26,320 nt of DNA from UBA1049 sp964525815. Its GTDB lineage: Bacteria; Bacillota; Clostridia; Oscillospirales; CAG-382. The notes beneath the pieces are model-generated. The model worked only from the letters and a program-made list of their open reading frames with translations. It had not been told where the DNA came from and made no database searches. Position 1 is the first letter of the stretch, and each line of letters begins with the position of its first letter. Of the stretch, positions 14,521 to 23,038 are shown piece by piece. The translations under genes and the position numbers were made by a program. The stretch spans positions 1 to 26,320 of the forward strand of contig CAZGJQ010000016.1 of NCBI GenBank assembly GCA_964525815.1. Direction: 5' to 3'.

Positions 14521-15993
14521 ATGTTTTTTCCCGCATTTGAGAAGACAAGAGAGCTTGCGGAAACAGGACTTTATCGGATTATCCCGGTTTGTATGGAAAT
14601 TATTTCGGATATCAAAACACCGGTAGAAGTGCTGCGTATACTAAAAAACACAAGTACGCACTGCTTTATGCTGGAAAGTGTGGAGGATACAAAGAATTGG
14701 GGTAGATATACCTTTTTAGGTTATGAACCCAAGCTGGAAATAACCTGTCTCAATAAAAAGCTAATTATAAAAAACGGTTCGGAAACAACCGAGCTGACCG
14801 ACAACCCCTCGGATTGCATACGCAGGATTCTTTCTGAGTATAAAAGTCCGCGGCTGGAAGGAATGCCTCCTTTCACCGGCGGGCTGGTAGGCTATTTTTC
14901 TTATGATTTTATAAAGTATACCGAGCCTTCCCTTAAACTCGGTGCGGAGGATACCGATTGCTTCAACGATGTTGACCTTATGCTCTTTGACAAGGTAATT
15001 GCTTTTGATAACTTCAGACAAAAAATTATTTTAATAACAAATATCAGAACCGAAGCGTTAGCCACCGAGTACAATCAAGCGACAACTGAATTAAAACAGC
15101 TTGCTGAGCTGATAAAGTTCGGTACTCCAGCCCGTATAAAGCCGCTTAAGCTAAAAACCGCATTCAAGCCATATTTCAGCAAACAACAATACTGCGAAAT
15201 GGTGGAAAAAGGAAAAAGGCACATTTATGAGGGGGATATTTTTCAAATCGTGCTTTCAAACCGGCTGGAAGCCGAATTTGTGGGCAGCCTGTTCGATGTC
15301 TACAGGGTCTTGCGAACCACAAATCCCTCGCCCTATATGTTTTATTTCTCAAGCGACAGCATAGAAATTGCAGGCGCATCTCCGGAGACGCTTGTTAAAT
15401 TAACCGACGGAAGGCTATACACCTTCCCGCTGGCGGGTACCCGTCCAAGAGGGAAAACAAGCGAGGAGGATTTGCGGAATGAACACGATTTATTGAACGA
15501 TGAAAAGGAGCTTGCCGAGCATAATATGCTGGTAGATTTAGGGCGCAACGATTTGGGCAGGATAAGCGAAATAGGCTCGGTCAGGGTGGAAAAATATATG
15601 AGCGTGGAGCGTTTCTCCCATGTAATGCACATAGGCTCCACCGTTTCGGGACAAATCCGCAGCGATAAAGACGCAATAGATGCCATAAGCGCAGTATTGC
15701 CTGCGGGAACGCTATCAGGTGCGCCGAAGATAAGAGCATGTGAAATAATAAATAAGCTTGAACAAAATAAACGGGGAATTTACGGTGGCGCTATCGGTTA
15801 TCTTGATTTCACCGGCAATATGGATACCTGCATTGCAATCCGTATCGCTTATGCAAGAAACGGCAGGGTTTTTATCCGTTCCGGGGCTGGAATCGTTGCA
15901 GACAGCATTCCGGAAAATGAGCACAACGAGTGTATTAACAAGGCAAAAGCGGTTATAAATGCTGTTTACAAGGCACAGGAGGGCATCGACTGA
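14521..15993 (+). CDS. trpE: anthranilate synthase component I
   Basis: A 490-residue TrpE that converts chorismate and ammonia (or glutamine through TrpG) to anthranilate, the first committed step to tryptophan. The N-terminal half holds the LES motif (51-53) in the tryptophan-feedback site. The C-terminal chorismate-binding domain shows PSPYMFYF, AGASPETLVK, TFPLAGTRPRG, VDLGRNDLG, PAGTLSGAPK and RSGAGIVADS. The frame stays open upstream into the T-box leader, but AGGAGG (14508-14513) is 7 bases before ATG 14521, which sets the start. Translation couples to trpG through TGATG. Expression depends on the T-box and activity presumably on Trp inhibition. Confidence 0.97.
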   Translation: MFFPAFEKTRELAETGLYRIIPVCMEIISDIKTPVEVLRILKNTSTHCFMLESVEDTKNWGRYTFLGYEPKLEITCLNKKLIIKNGSETTELTDNPSDCIRRILSEYKSPRLEGMPPFTGGLVGYFSYDFIKYTEPSLKLGAEDTDCFNDVDLMLFDKVIAFDNFRQKIILITNIRTEALATEYNQATTELKQLAELIKFGTPARIKPLKLKTAFKPYFSKQQYCEMVEKGKRHIYEGDIFQIVLSNRLEAEFVGSLFDVYRVLRTTNPSPYMFYFSSDSIEIAGASPETLVKLTDGRLYTFPLAGTRPRGKTSEEDLRNEHDLLNDEKELAEHNMLVDLGRNDLGRISEIGSVRVEKYMSVERFSHVMHIGSTVSGQIRSDKDAIDAISAVLPAGTLSGAPKIRACEIINKLEQNKRGIYGGAIGYLDFTGNMDTCIAIRIAYARNGRVFIRSGAGIVADSIPENEHNECINKAKAVINAVYKAQEGID

Positions 15994-16571
15994 TGATTCT
16001 TTTAATTGATAATTATGACAGCTTTTCCTACAATGTATTTCAACTAATAGGCTCGGTAACTCCTGATATAAAGGTTATACGAAACGATGAGAGGACGATT
16101 GAGCAGATAAAGAGTTTCTCTCCCGAGGCAATAATACTGTCCCCCGGACCGGGAAGACCCGCCGATGCGGGAGTCTGCATCGATGTTGTCCGTTTCTTGG
16201 GAAAGGAGATACCCATATTAGGCATTTGTTTGGGGCATCAGGCAATATGCGAGGCGTTCGGCGGTGTCGTTTCCTACGCAAAAAAACTTATGCACGGGAA
16301 AACATCACTTATAAAATTAAACAACAAGAGTACGCTTTTCCGGGGAATGGAGAGCAGCATTGAAGCGGCTCGTTACCATTCGCTTGCCGTAATCGGAAGC
16401 GCCCTTCCCTGCTGTCTGAAGGTAACCGCTAAAGCAAGCGATGGCGAAATCATGGCGGTCGAGCACACGGAGCATCCCGTTTACGGAGTGCAGTTTCACC
16501 CCGAGTCTGTGCTTACTCCGGACGGTAAACAAATAATAGAAAACTTTTTGGAAAGGAGAAATAAAAGATGA
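15993..16571 (+). CDS. trpG: anthranilate synthase component II (glutamine amidotransferase)
   Basis: A 192-residue class I glutamine amidotransferase that supplies ammonia to TrpE. Motifs are LSPGPGRP (49-56), the nucleophile C79 in GICLGHQ, HGKTS, RYHSLAV and the H169/E171 pair in QFHPESV. It is a stand-alone TrpG, not fused to TrpD. The ATG shares one base with the trpE stop codon, and its stop overlaps trpD by ATGA. A PabA role in folate synthesis cannot be excluded since these subunits are sometimes shared. Confidence 0.96.
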   Translation: MILLIDNYDSFSYNVFQLIGSVTPDIKVIRNDERTIEQIKSFSPEAIILSPGPGRPADAGVCIDVVRFLGKEIPILGICLGHQAICEAFGGVVSYAKKLMHGKTSLIKLNNKSTLFRGMESSIEAARYHSLAVIGSALPCCLKVTAKASDGEIMAVEHTEHPVYGVQFHPESVLTPDGKQIIENFLERRNKR

Positions 16572-17575
16572 TAAAGGAAGCAATTAAATCTCTGTGCCAA
16601 AAGCAGAACTTATCCTACAATACAGCAAAAGCAGTTATGGAGGAGATAATGAGCGGTAAGGCAACCCCGGTACAGATGAGTGCATATCTGGTCGCTCTCG
16701 GAATGAAGGGTGAGACCATAGACGAGATTACCGGCTCTGCGGCGGGTATGCGCAGTCATTGTGTAAGAATTTTACACGACAGCGATGTGCTGGAGATAGT
16801 GGGAACGGGCGGAGACGGCGCCGGCTCCTTCAACATTTCCACAACCTCGGCGATAGTGGTTTCCTCGGTGGGTGTTCCGGTCGCCAAGCACGGCAACCGT
16901 GCCGCCTCCAGTAAATGCGGCGCTGCGGATGTTCTGGAAGCGCTGGGAATTAATATTACTCTGCCGCCAGAAAAAAGTCTGCAGCTTCTTAAAAGAATAA
17001 ATTTCTGCTTCTTGTTTGCGCAGAATTACCACATTGCGATGAAGTATGTAGCTCCGATACGCAAAGAGCTGGGAATACGCACCGCATTTAATATTCTCGG
17101 ACCTCTCGTAAACCCCGCAGGAGCAAATATGCAGCTTATGGGCGTTTACTGCGAGGAGCTTGTTGAGCCTATCGCCAGAGTTCTTTGTAATTTAGGATTA
17201 AAGAGCGCAATGGTTGTGTACGGCAGAGACGGTATGGACGAAATATCAGTAAGCGCACCCACCTCGGTCTGCGAGGTTAAAAACGGCAGCTTCCGTTCCT
17301 ATGTTATAGAACCGGAGCAGTTCGGTATTGAAAGAAGCTGCAAATCAGCCGTTACGGGTGGTACACCCGAGGAGAACGCAAGGATTACGAGAGCGGTTCT
17401 TGAGGGTGAAAAAGGGGCTCACAGAGACGCCGTGATAATTAATTCAGCTGCCGCTCTTTATGTGGCCGGTAGATGTGCGAGTATAGGAGAGGGTGTATTG
17501 CTCACAGCAGAACTGATTGACAGCGGAAAGGCTAAAGAGCAGCTTGAAAAGCTGGTAAGGCTCTCAAACTTATAA
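16568..17575 (+). CDS. trpD: anthranilate phosphoribosyltransferase
   Basis: A 335-residue TrpD, the family's usual length, transferring phosphoribosyl from PRPP to anthranilate. The PRPP loop GTGGDG is at 79-84, followed by FNISTTSA and the conserved KHGNRAASSKCGAADVLEAL beginning at residue 107. The metal and PRPP site DGMDE and the NPAGA turn are also present. It overlaps trpG by 4 bases and is followed by trpC after 10 bases. Confidence 0.97.
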   Translation: MIKEAIKSLCQKQNLSYNTAKAVMEEIMSGKATPVQMSAYLVALGMKGETIDEITGSAAGMRSHCVRILHDSDVLEIVGTGGDGAGSFNISTTSAIVVSSVGVPVAKHGNRAASSKCGAADVLEALGINITLPPEKSLQLLKRINFCFLFAQNYHIAMKYVAPIRKELGIRTAFNILGPLVNPAGANMQLMGVYCEELVEPIARVLCNLGLKSAMVVYGRDGMDEISVSAPTSVCEVKNGSFRSYVIEPEQFGIERSCKSAVTGGTPEENARITRAVLEGEKGAHRDAVIINSAAALYVAGRCASIGEGVLLTAELIDSGKAKEQLEKLVRLSNL

Positions 17576-17585
17576 AGGACGGATT

Positions 17586-18371
17586 ATGATACTTGATGAA
17601 ATAGTTAATAAAACAACAGAACGTATTACGGTAAAAAAGCGTACTTATCCGCTTGAATCAATAAAGCAAGAAGCATTACGAAAAAAAACGGTGTCAGGCT
17701 TTGCGTTCGAAGAATCACTCCGGAAAAGAGGTATGTCTTTTATATGCGAGGTTAAAAAGGCCTCCCCGTCGAAGGGTATCATAGCGGAGGAGTTTCCCTA
17801 TCTTAAAATAGCGCGGGAATATGAGCAGGCGGGAGCGGCTGCGGTGTCGGTGCTGACCGAGCCTTTTTACTTCGGGGGAAACGATTCTTTCCTTTCTGAG
17901 ATCGCAAAAGCGGTCGATATCCCCGTTCTGCGTAAGGACTTTGTGGTGGATGAATACATGATTTACGAGGCAAGACTGCTGGGAGCCTCTGCGGTGCTGC
18001 TAATAGCTTCAATCCTCGGAGAACAGCTGAGAGATTTTATTGACACAGCGCATTCATTAGGGCTTTCCGCTCTTGTCGAGGCGCACACGGCGGAGGAGGT
18101 AACGCTTGCCTTGGGCTCGGGAGCAAGAATAATCGGGGTAAACAACCGCAATCTCCATACCTTTGAGGTGGATACGGAAAACAGTATAAGACTTAAAAAC
18201 CTGGTGACGGAGGATATAATCTTCGTTTCTGAAAGCGGGATTAAAACACCACAGGATATTAAAAAGCTTAAGGAAAACGGAATTAATGCGGTTCTTATCG
18301 GCGAAACACTGATGCGGAGCGACAACAAAAAAGAAGCTCTGCAACGACTACGGGGTGCCGATAATGAATAG
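17586..18371 (+). CDS. trpC: indole-3-glycerol phosphate synthase
   Basis: A 261-residue monofunctional IGPS (TIM barrel) that closes the indole ring from CdRP. Key segments are ICEVKKASPSKG (E55 and K57 match catalytic Glu/Lys of the family), VLTEPFYFGG, LRKDFVVDEYMIYEA (second catalytic Lys), LVEAHT, GVNNRNL and VSESGI, then the phosphate-binding end LIGETLM. AAGGAC lies just before the ATG. The last codons overlap trpF. Confidence 0.97.
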   Translation: MILDEIVNKTTERITVKKRTYPLESIKQEALRKKTVSGFAFEESLRKRGMSFICEVKKASPSKGIIAEEFPYLKIAREYEQAGAAAVSVLTEPFYFGGNDSFLSEIAKAVDIPVLRKDFVVDEYMIYEARLLGASAVLLIASILGEQLRDFIDTAHSLGLSALVEAHTAEEVTLALGSGARIIGVNNRNLHTFEVDTENSIRLKNLVTEDIIFVSESGIKTPQDIKKLKENGINAVLIGETLMRSDNKKEALQRLRGADNE

Positions 18372-18969
18372 CACTAAAATAAAAATTTGCGGACTGACCA
18401 GAGATGAGGACATAGAAGCGGTTAACAATACTATGCCCGATTATATAGGCTTTGTGTTTGCCCGCAGCCAAAGAAGGATAACGCTTAGGCAGGCGGAGAG
18501 ACTGAAGAGCCGGCTGAACAGCTGCATAAGAGCGGTGGGTGTCTTTGTAAATGAAAAGCAGGATTTTATCACGGAGCTGACCGAAAAAGGAATAATCGAC
18601 GTAATTCAATTGCACGGAGATGAAAATGAAGATTATCTCAAGAGGCTTAAAAACATCACCGAAAAGCCGATAATCAAAGCGGTTTCGGTTAAAGATAAAA
18701 ATTCGATAACAGCGTGGAAGGAAACAATTGCTGATTTTTTATTACTTGACAATGGCAGCGGAGGCACGGGGCGCCGCTTTGACTGGTCACTTATCGGGAA
18801 TTGCGGAAAGCCGGTCTTCCTTGCCGGAGGAATAAACGAGGATAATATTAATGATGCAAAAAAAATAAACCCTTATTGCATTGATATCAGCAGCGGAGCC
18901 GAAACAAACCGACTTAAGGATGCAGAAAAGATTAAACTGCTTATACAAAAAGTCAGAGAAAGGATATAG
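18364..18969 (+). CDS. trpF: phosphoribosylanthranilate isomerase
   Basis: A 201-residue PRAI that catalyses the Amadori rearrangement before TrpC. The general acid/base pair is visible as C9 in KICGLT and D129 in LLLDNGSGGTG. VIQLHGDE, LAGGI and DISSGAE (phosphate site) are also present. Two starts are possible: GTG 18355 or ATG 18364. The ATG is preferred because CGGGG lies 8-12 bases before it and family members start close to KICG. It overlaps trpC by 8 bases and ends 4 bases before trpB. Confidence 0.95.
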   Translation: MNSTKIKICGLTRDEDIEAVNNTMPDYIGFVFARSQRRITLRQAERLKSRLNSCIRAVGVFVNEKQDFITELTEKGIIDVIQLHGDENEDYLKRLKNITEKPIIKAVSVKDKNSITAWKETIADFLLLDNGSGGTGRRFDWSLIGNCGKPVFLAGGINEDNINDAKKINPYCIDISSGAETNRLKDAEKIKLLIQKVRERI

Positions 18970-18973
18970 CGAT

Positions 18974-20151
18974 ATGCAGAAAGGCAGATATGGTATTTAC
19001 GGCGGACAATACATAGCCGAAACGCTGATGAACGAAATAAAGAACCTTGAAAAGGCGTATGATTTATACAGGAACGACATGGACTTCATGCAGGAGCTGG
19101 ACATCCTGCTAAGGAACTATGCGGGGCGTCCCTCTCTTCTCTATTTTGCTAAAAAAATGACATCCGACCTTGGCGGCGCAAGGATTTATCTGAAGCGGGA
19201 GGACCTAAACCATACCGGCTCGCACAAGATAAACAATGTGCTGGGGCAGGCTCTGCTTGCAAAAAAGTTAGGTAAAAAAAGGGTAATCGCAGAGACCGGA
19301 GCCGGTCAGCACGGAGTGGCAACAGCAACCGCCGCCGCTCTTTTGGGGCTGGAATGCGAGATATTTATGGGAAAGGAGGACACCGACCGTCAGGCGCTCA
19401 ATGTTTTCCGTATGGAGCTTCTTGGAGCTAAGGTTCATACCGTAACAAGCGGGACAATGACGCTAAAGGATGCCGTAAACGANNNNNNNNNNCGAGACGG
19501 GTGGAGGACACGCATTTTGTGTTCGGCTCGGTCATGGGACCGCACCCCTTTCCGCTGATTGTCAGGGATTTTCAAAGCGTTATAGGAAGGGAGGCAAGAG
19601 CGCAGATTCTTAAATATGAGAAAAAGCTGCCGGCGGCTGTTGTAGCCTGCGTGGGCGGGGGCAGCAATGCCTTGGGAATCTTCCACAGCTTCATTGACGA
19701 TAAAGGCGTAAGGCTGATCGGCTGCGAAGCTGCGGGACATGGTGTTGATACCGACAGGCATGCCGCCACGCTTTCCAAAGGTTCAGTGGGTATATTCCAC
19801 GGGATGAAGTCCTACTTTTGCCAGAACGAAGACGGTCAGATCGCACCTGTTTACTCAATTTCGGCAGGGCTTGATTATCCCGGAATAGGTCCTGAGCATG
19901 CATATCTGCATGATATCGGGCGTGCCGAATACGCAGCCGTTACCGATGACGAAGCGGTGGACGCTTTCGAATACCTTGCACGTACCGAGGGAATTATCTG
20001 TGCGATTGAGAGCGCACATGCGGTAGCATATACCATGAAAATCGCATGTGACTTCGGCAAGGACGAAAGCATAATAATTAACCTGTCCGGCCGGGGGGAC
20101 AAGGATGTTGCCGCAATAGCGAGATACAAGGGGGTTAATATAAATGAGTAG
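18974..20151 (+). CDS. trpB: tryptophan synthase beta chain, interrupted by assembly gap
   Basis: TrpB condenses indole and serine with PLP. The part before the gap has GIYGGQY, the PLP lysine K85 in HTGSHKINN and AETGAGQHG. The part after it has VEDTHFVFGSVMGPHPFP, the phosphate-binding CVGGGSNA, GCEAAGHG, the DYPGIGPEH loop and LSGRGDKD. The two halves lie in different frames only because 10 N (19483-19492) stand for the missing codons, expected to read about NEAxRDWV. Frame restoration needs a true gap of 11, 14, 17 or 20 bases; 20 gives 395 residues, the family's normal size. No real frameshift is indicated. The stop overlaps trpA by 8 bases. Confidence 0.95.
19483..19492. other. assembly gap (10 N) inside trpB
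   Basis: Ten unresolved bases. The conserved TrpB sequence on both sides lacks about seven residues and the reading phase changes by one, so the placeholder length is wrong. About 20 bases are predicted. Confidence 0.95.
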
Positions 20152-20914
20152 AATAAGCAAGGCTTTTGATAATAAAAAAGCTTTTATAGCCTTTCTTACG
20201 GCAGGAGACCCGAACAAAGAAAAAACAACCGAATATATACTTGCAATGGCGGAGGCGGGAGCCGATATTGTGGAAATCGGCATACCCTTTTCCGACCCGA
20301 CGGCGGAAGGTCCGGTAATACAGGCCGCGAATCTTCGTGCTCTAAACGGCGGCATAAACACCGAAGCCGTCTTTGGCATTGCGGAGAGCGTGAGGAAAAA
20401 AAGCGATGTTCCGCTTGTTTTCCTGACATACATCAATCCGGTTTTCAAATACGGCTATGAGCGTTTTTTTGCCCGCTGCTCAGAGACAGGCGTTGACGGA
20501 ATAATTATACCTGATCTTCCCTTCGAGGAGATAAACGAAATAAGCGGCACCGCCCAAAAACACGGGGTTGACATTATACCCCTTGTCGCGCCCACCTCAC
20601 AAAACCGCATACAGAAAATTGCTATGGCAGCATCAGGCTATGTTTATATAGTATCCTCAATGGGAGTAACCGGAATGCGGAACCAGATAAAAACAGATAT
20701 AAAGCAAATAGTAAATACGGTTAGAACGGTAACGGATGTACCCGCCGCTGTAGGCTTCGGGATAAGCACGCCCGAGCAGGCAAAAAGCATGGCGGAAATC
20801 GCGGACGGCGTTATCGTAGGCAGTGCGATTGTTAAAATAATCGAGCAGCACGGCGAAAACGCCTCGCAGGAGCTTAAAGATTACATAACCAGGATGAAGA
20901 GTGCGATTAATTAA
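20144..20914 (+). CDS. trpA: tryptophan synthase alpha chain
   Basis: A 256-residue TrpA TIM barrel that cleaves indole-3-glycerol phosphate and channels indole to TrpB. The catalytic glutamate is E44 (VEIGIPFSDP, equivalent to E. coli E49). The second catalytic acid, D60 in E. coli, is replaced by E55 in SDPTAEGP, a conservative change I believe recurs in some clostridial TrpA. The phosphate-site segments GFGIS and GVIVGSAIV are present. It is the last gene of the operon. Its stop codon overlaps that of the convergent metG by 4 bp and no terminator hairpin is seen. Confidence 0.96.
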   Translation: MSRISKAFDNKKAFIAFLTAGDPNKEKTTEYILAMAEAGADIVEIGIPFSDPTAEGPVIQAANLRALNGGINTEAVFGIAESVRKKSDVPLVFLTYINPVFKYGYERFFARCSETGVDGIIIPDLPFEEINEISGTAQKHGVDIIPLVAPTSQNRIQKIAMAASGYVYIVSSMGVTGMRNQIKTDIKQIVNTVRTVTDVPAAVGFGISTPEQAKSMAEIADGVIVGSAIVKIIEQHGENASQELKDYITRMKSAIN

Positions 20915-22548
20915 CCGAACCAGCTGTAATCTGCCAATTTTTTTGTTTCCTCTTCAATAACGCTTTTATCCAGCCGTTCGAACAGCGGTTTTATTTCAGG
21001 AACATCATATCCTTCCGAAACAAACTGCGGCTTCCACTCATTATTAAGACTAAGCAGAGAGATTAATTTTTCTGATGAAAAGGGCAGAAACGGATACAAA
21101 ATCAAAGCCAGATTTGCAATAATCTGAACGCAATTGAACAATGTGTTTTTACACTTGTCTCTGTTTTCCGTTCTGGTCTTCCATGGAGCACCCGAATCAA
21201 AGTATTTGTTTGCGAACCGTACAAAGCTAAATATTTCATCCAGCGCATCCTTCAGACGACCGCTTTCGATTTTTTCTCCTACCGCCAAAAACAAGGCTTC
21301 TGTATCGGTTGTAATTTCAGGTTCGGTTATACCCTTCGGTACCCTGCCTTCAAAGTACTTATGAATAAAAACCAAAACACGGTTAATTAGATTTCCGTAT
21401 GCACCTAAGAGCTCATTGTTGTTTCTTTCCACAAATTCCCTCCACGAAAAATCGGTATCTCTTTTCTCCGGTCCGTTCGCTATAAAGAAATATCGCAAAG
21501 CGTCGGGATTATATCTGTAAACAATATCCTTTACCCATATAGCCCAGCCTTGACTTGTCGAGATCTTCCTACCCTCAAGTGTCAGGTGTTCGCTTGATAT
21601 AATTTCATCCGGCAGTCTCAAATTTTCCCCGTGCCCCAGTAAGAGAGCCGGCAGAATTATTGTATGAAAAGGAATATTGTCCTTTCCATGCACATAATAA
21701 TGCCTTGCTTTACTTCCCCAAACCTCCTTGAACGGAATACCTCTTTCTTTAGCAACCGCCTCACTTGCGGAAAGATAACCAAGTATATTTTCAGCCCAGA
21801 TATATATCTTTTTCCCTTTATAACCTTCCTTGGGAACATCAATTCCCCAGTCGAGGTCACGGGTTATGGCTCTGTCCCGCAATCCTTCGTCAATATATCT
21901 TTTTGTAAAAGTAACAGCATTTTTTCGCCATTCGGGATGTGTTATAAGCAAGCTACACAGCTCGTTTTTGAGCTTGCTTATTGCGATGTATAGCTGCTTG
22001 GACTCTTTGAAAACAAGATCACTTCCACATTCGGAGCATATTGGATTTTTTATATTTTCAGCTTCAATTACAGCGCCGCAGAAGTCGCACTGATCTCCTC
22101 TTGCCCTATGTCCGCAATTCGGACAGTCACCGACAACAAATCGGTCGGTAAGCACCCTTTTGCAGCAAGCGCAAAATGCCTGCGGAACGGTTTTCTCATA
22201 GACATATTCACTCTCATACAGCTTTTTATGAAACAGTGTGACAAAATCAATATGCTGCCTGTCTGATGTTTTTCCGTATAAATCGTAGCTGAAACCGAGA
22301 CGATTAAATACCGACGTGAACTCCTCATGATAATAATCACTGATCTCCTGAGGAGCTTTTCCTTCCTGCCTTGCTCTGATTGACACCGGTGTACCGTGAC
22401 AATCGCTACCTGAAACATAAAAAACCTGCTCTCCCTTTTGTCGGTAATATCTTGCTATAACATCGCCCGGCAATAAGCCGGCTATGTGCCCGATGTGCAA
22501 GGAGCCGTTGGTATAAGGCCAGGCTCCGCCGATTAAAATGTTTTTCAT
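20911..22548 (-). CDS. metG: methionyl-tRNA synthetase
   Basis: A 545-residue class I MetRS charging tRNA-Met. The HIGH motif is residues 18-21 and the KMSKS position reads KISTS (328-332). The connective peptide has two zinc knuckles: cysteines near 126-129 with 142/145, and 154/157 with 171/174, as in the E. coli/archaeal-like MetRS type rather than the knuckle-poor B. subtilis type. The C-terminal tRNA-binding (EMAP-like) domain is absent, leaving the catalytic and anticodon-binding parts only. AAGGAG lies 8 bases before the ATG. Its long leader is a Met-specific T-box. It is convergent with, and overlaps, trpA. Confidence 0.95.
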   Translation of the reverse strand: MKNILIGGAWPYTNGSLHIGHIAGLLPGDVIARYYRQKGEQVFYVSGSDCHGTPVSIRARQEGKAPQEISDYYHEEFTSVFNRLGFSYDLYGKTSDRQHIDFVTLFHKKLYESEYVYEKTVPQAFCACCKRVLTDRFVVGDCPNCGHRARGDQCDFCGAVIEAENIKNPICSECGSDLVFKESKQLYIAISKLKNELCSLLITHPEWRKNAVTFTKRYIDEGLRDRAITRDLDWGIDVPKEGYKGKKIYIWAENILGYLSASEAVAKERGIPFKEVWGSKARHYYVHGKDNIPFHTIILPALLLGHGENLRLPDEIISSEHLTLEGRKISTSQGWAIWVKDIVYRYNPDALRYFFIANGPEKRDTDFSWREFVERNNNELLGAYGNLINRVLVFIHKYFEGRVPKGITEPEITTDTEALFLAVGEKIESGRLKDALDEIFSFVRFANKYFDSGAPWKTRTENRDKCKNTLFNCVQIIANLALILYPFLPFSSEKLISLLSLNNEWKPQFVSEGYDVPEIKPLFERLDKSVIEEETKKLADYSWFG

Positions 22549-22585
22549 AAAAAATCTCCTTCGTTATATTATTTTTTGGACAAAC

Positions 22586-22628
22586 AAAAATGCTCTCATC
22601 CCCGGAAAAATCCAAGGGACGAGAGCAT
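22586..22628 (-). terminator. regulated terminator of the metG T-box
   Basis: On the minus strand ATGCTCTCGTCCC pairs with GGGGATGAGAGCA, then a T5 run follows. The hairpin sits about 40 bases before the metG start and competes with the T-box antiterminator. Confidence 0.9.
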
Positions 22629-22998
22629 TGTCTTGACTACGCCGAGCCAAATGTCTCCACTTAACGGAGCCATCCGGAGAATTGCTAACAATTCTTATTA
22701 CGGCATGTTTTAAGACGTTTACTTCGTGTTACCACCCTAATTCGCCTGTTCCTCACGAAACAGACCTTATCGAGTACGGACAGATACATAATCTCTAATC
22801 GATACTCTATCGCTGTTACGGGCGAACCCGTCGCAATCTAAGGGATTCATATATTATTCATTGCTATAAAAAATCCGTTCGGTGCGCAGCTCCGAGACCA
22901 TGTTCGGCAGCCGTTGTTTTACCTCTTCTCAGCTAAAAAAGGCTCTCTGTTAAAAACTAGTGCTGCTTACTCTTCTCTTCATCGCTTTTTATATTCTT
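22590..22998 (-). ncRNA. T-box leader sensing uncharged tRNA-Met, upstream of metG
   Basis: Read on the minus strand: GATGAAGAGAAGAGTA opens stem I (AGTA S-turn) and an AGAGAG bulge motif follows. GAACATGG carries the specifier ATG (22901-22899), the Met codon, followed by purine G and then TCTC, which pairs with GAGA of the 5' arm. The T-box reads AGGGTGGTAACACG (about 22738-22725). The final hairpin pairs arms at 22628-22616 and 22603-22590 and ends in TTTTTG, the regulated terminator. This fills the whole 490-base region between metG and the next gene. Confidence 0.93.
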
Positions 22999-23004
22999 TT
23001 TTAC

Positions 23005-23032
23005 ATTATACTATTAACTAAACAATTGTCAA
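23005..23032 (-). promoter_or_regulatory. promoter of the metG leader
   Basis: On the minus strand, perfect TTGACA (23032-23027), 16-base spacer, perfect TATAAT (23010-23005). It lies between the stop codon of the ArsR-type gene and the start of the T-box RNA. Confidence 0.82.
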
Positions 23033-23038
23033 TATTTT

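Noticed and set aside
19435..19778. Antisense open frames and two-gene reading of trpB around the N gap
   Set aside because: Both sense halves carry consecutive conserved TrpB motifs; the split is caused by the wrong-length N placeholder and the antisense frames are shadows.
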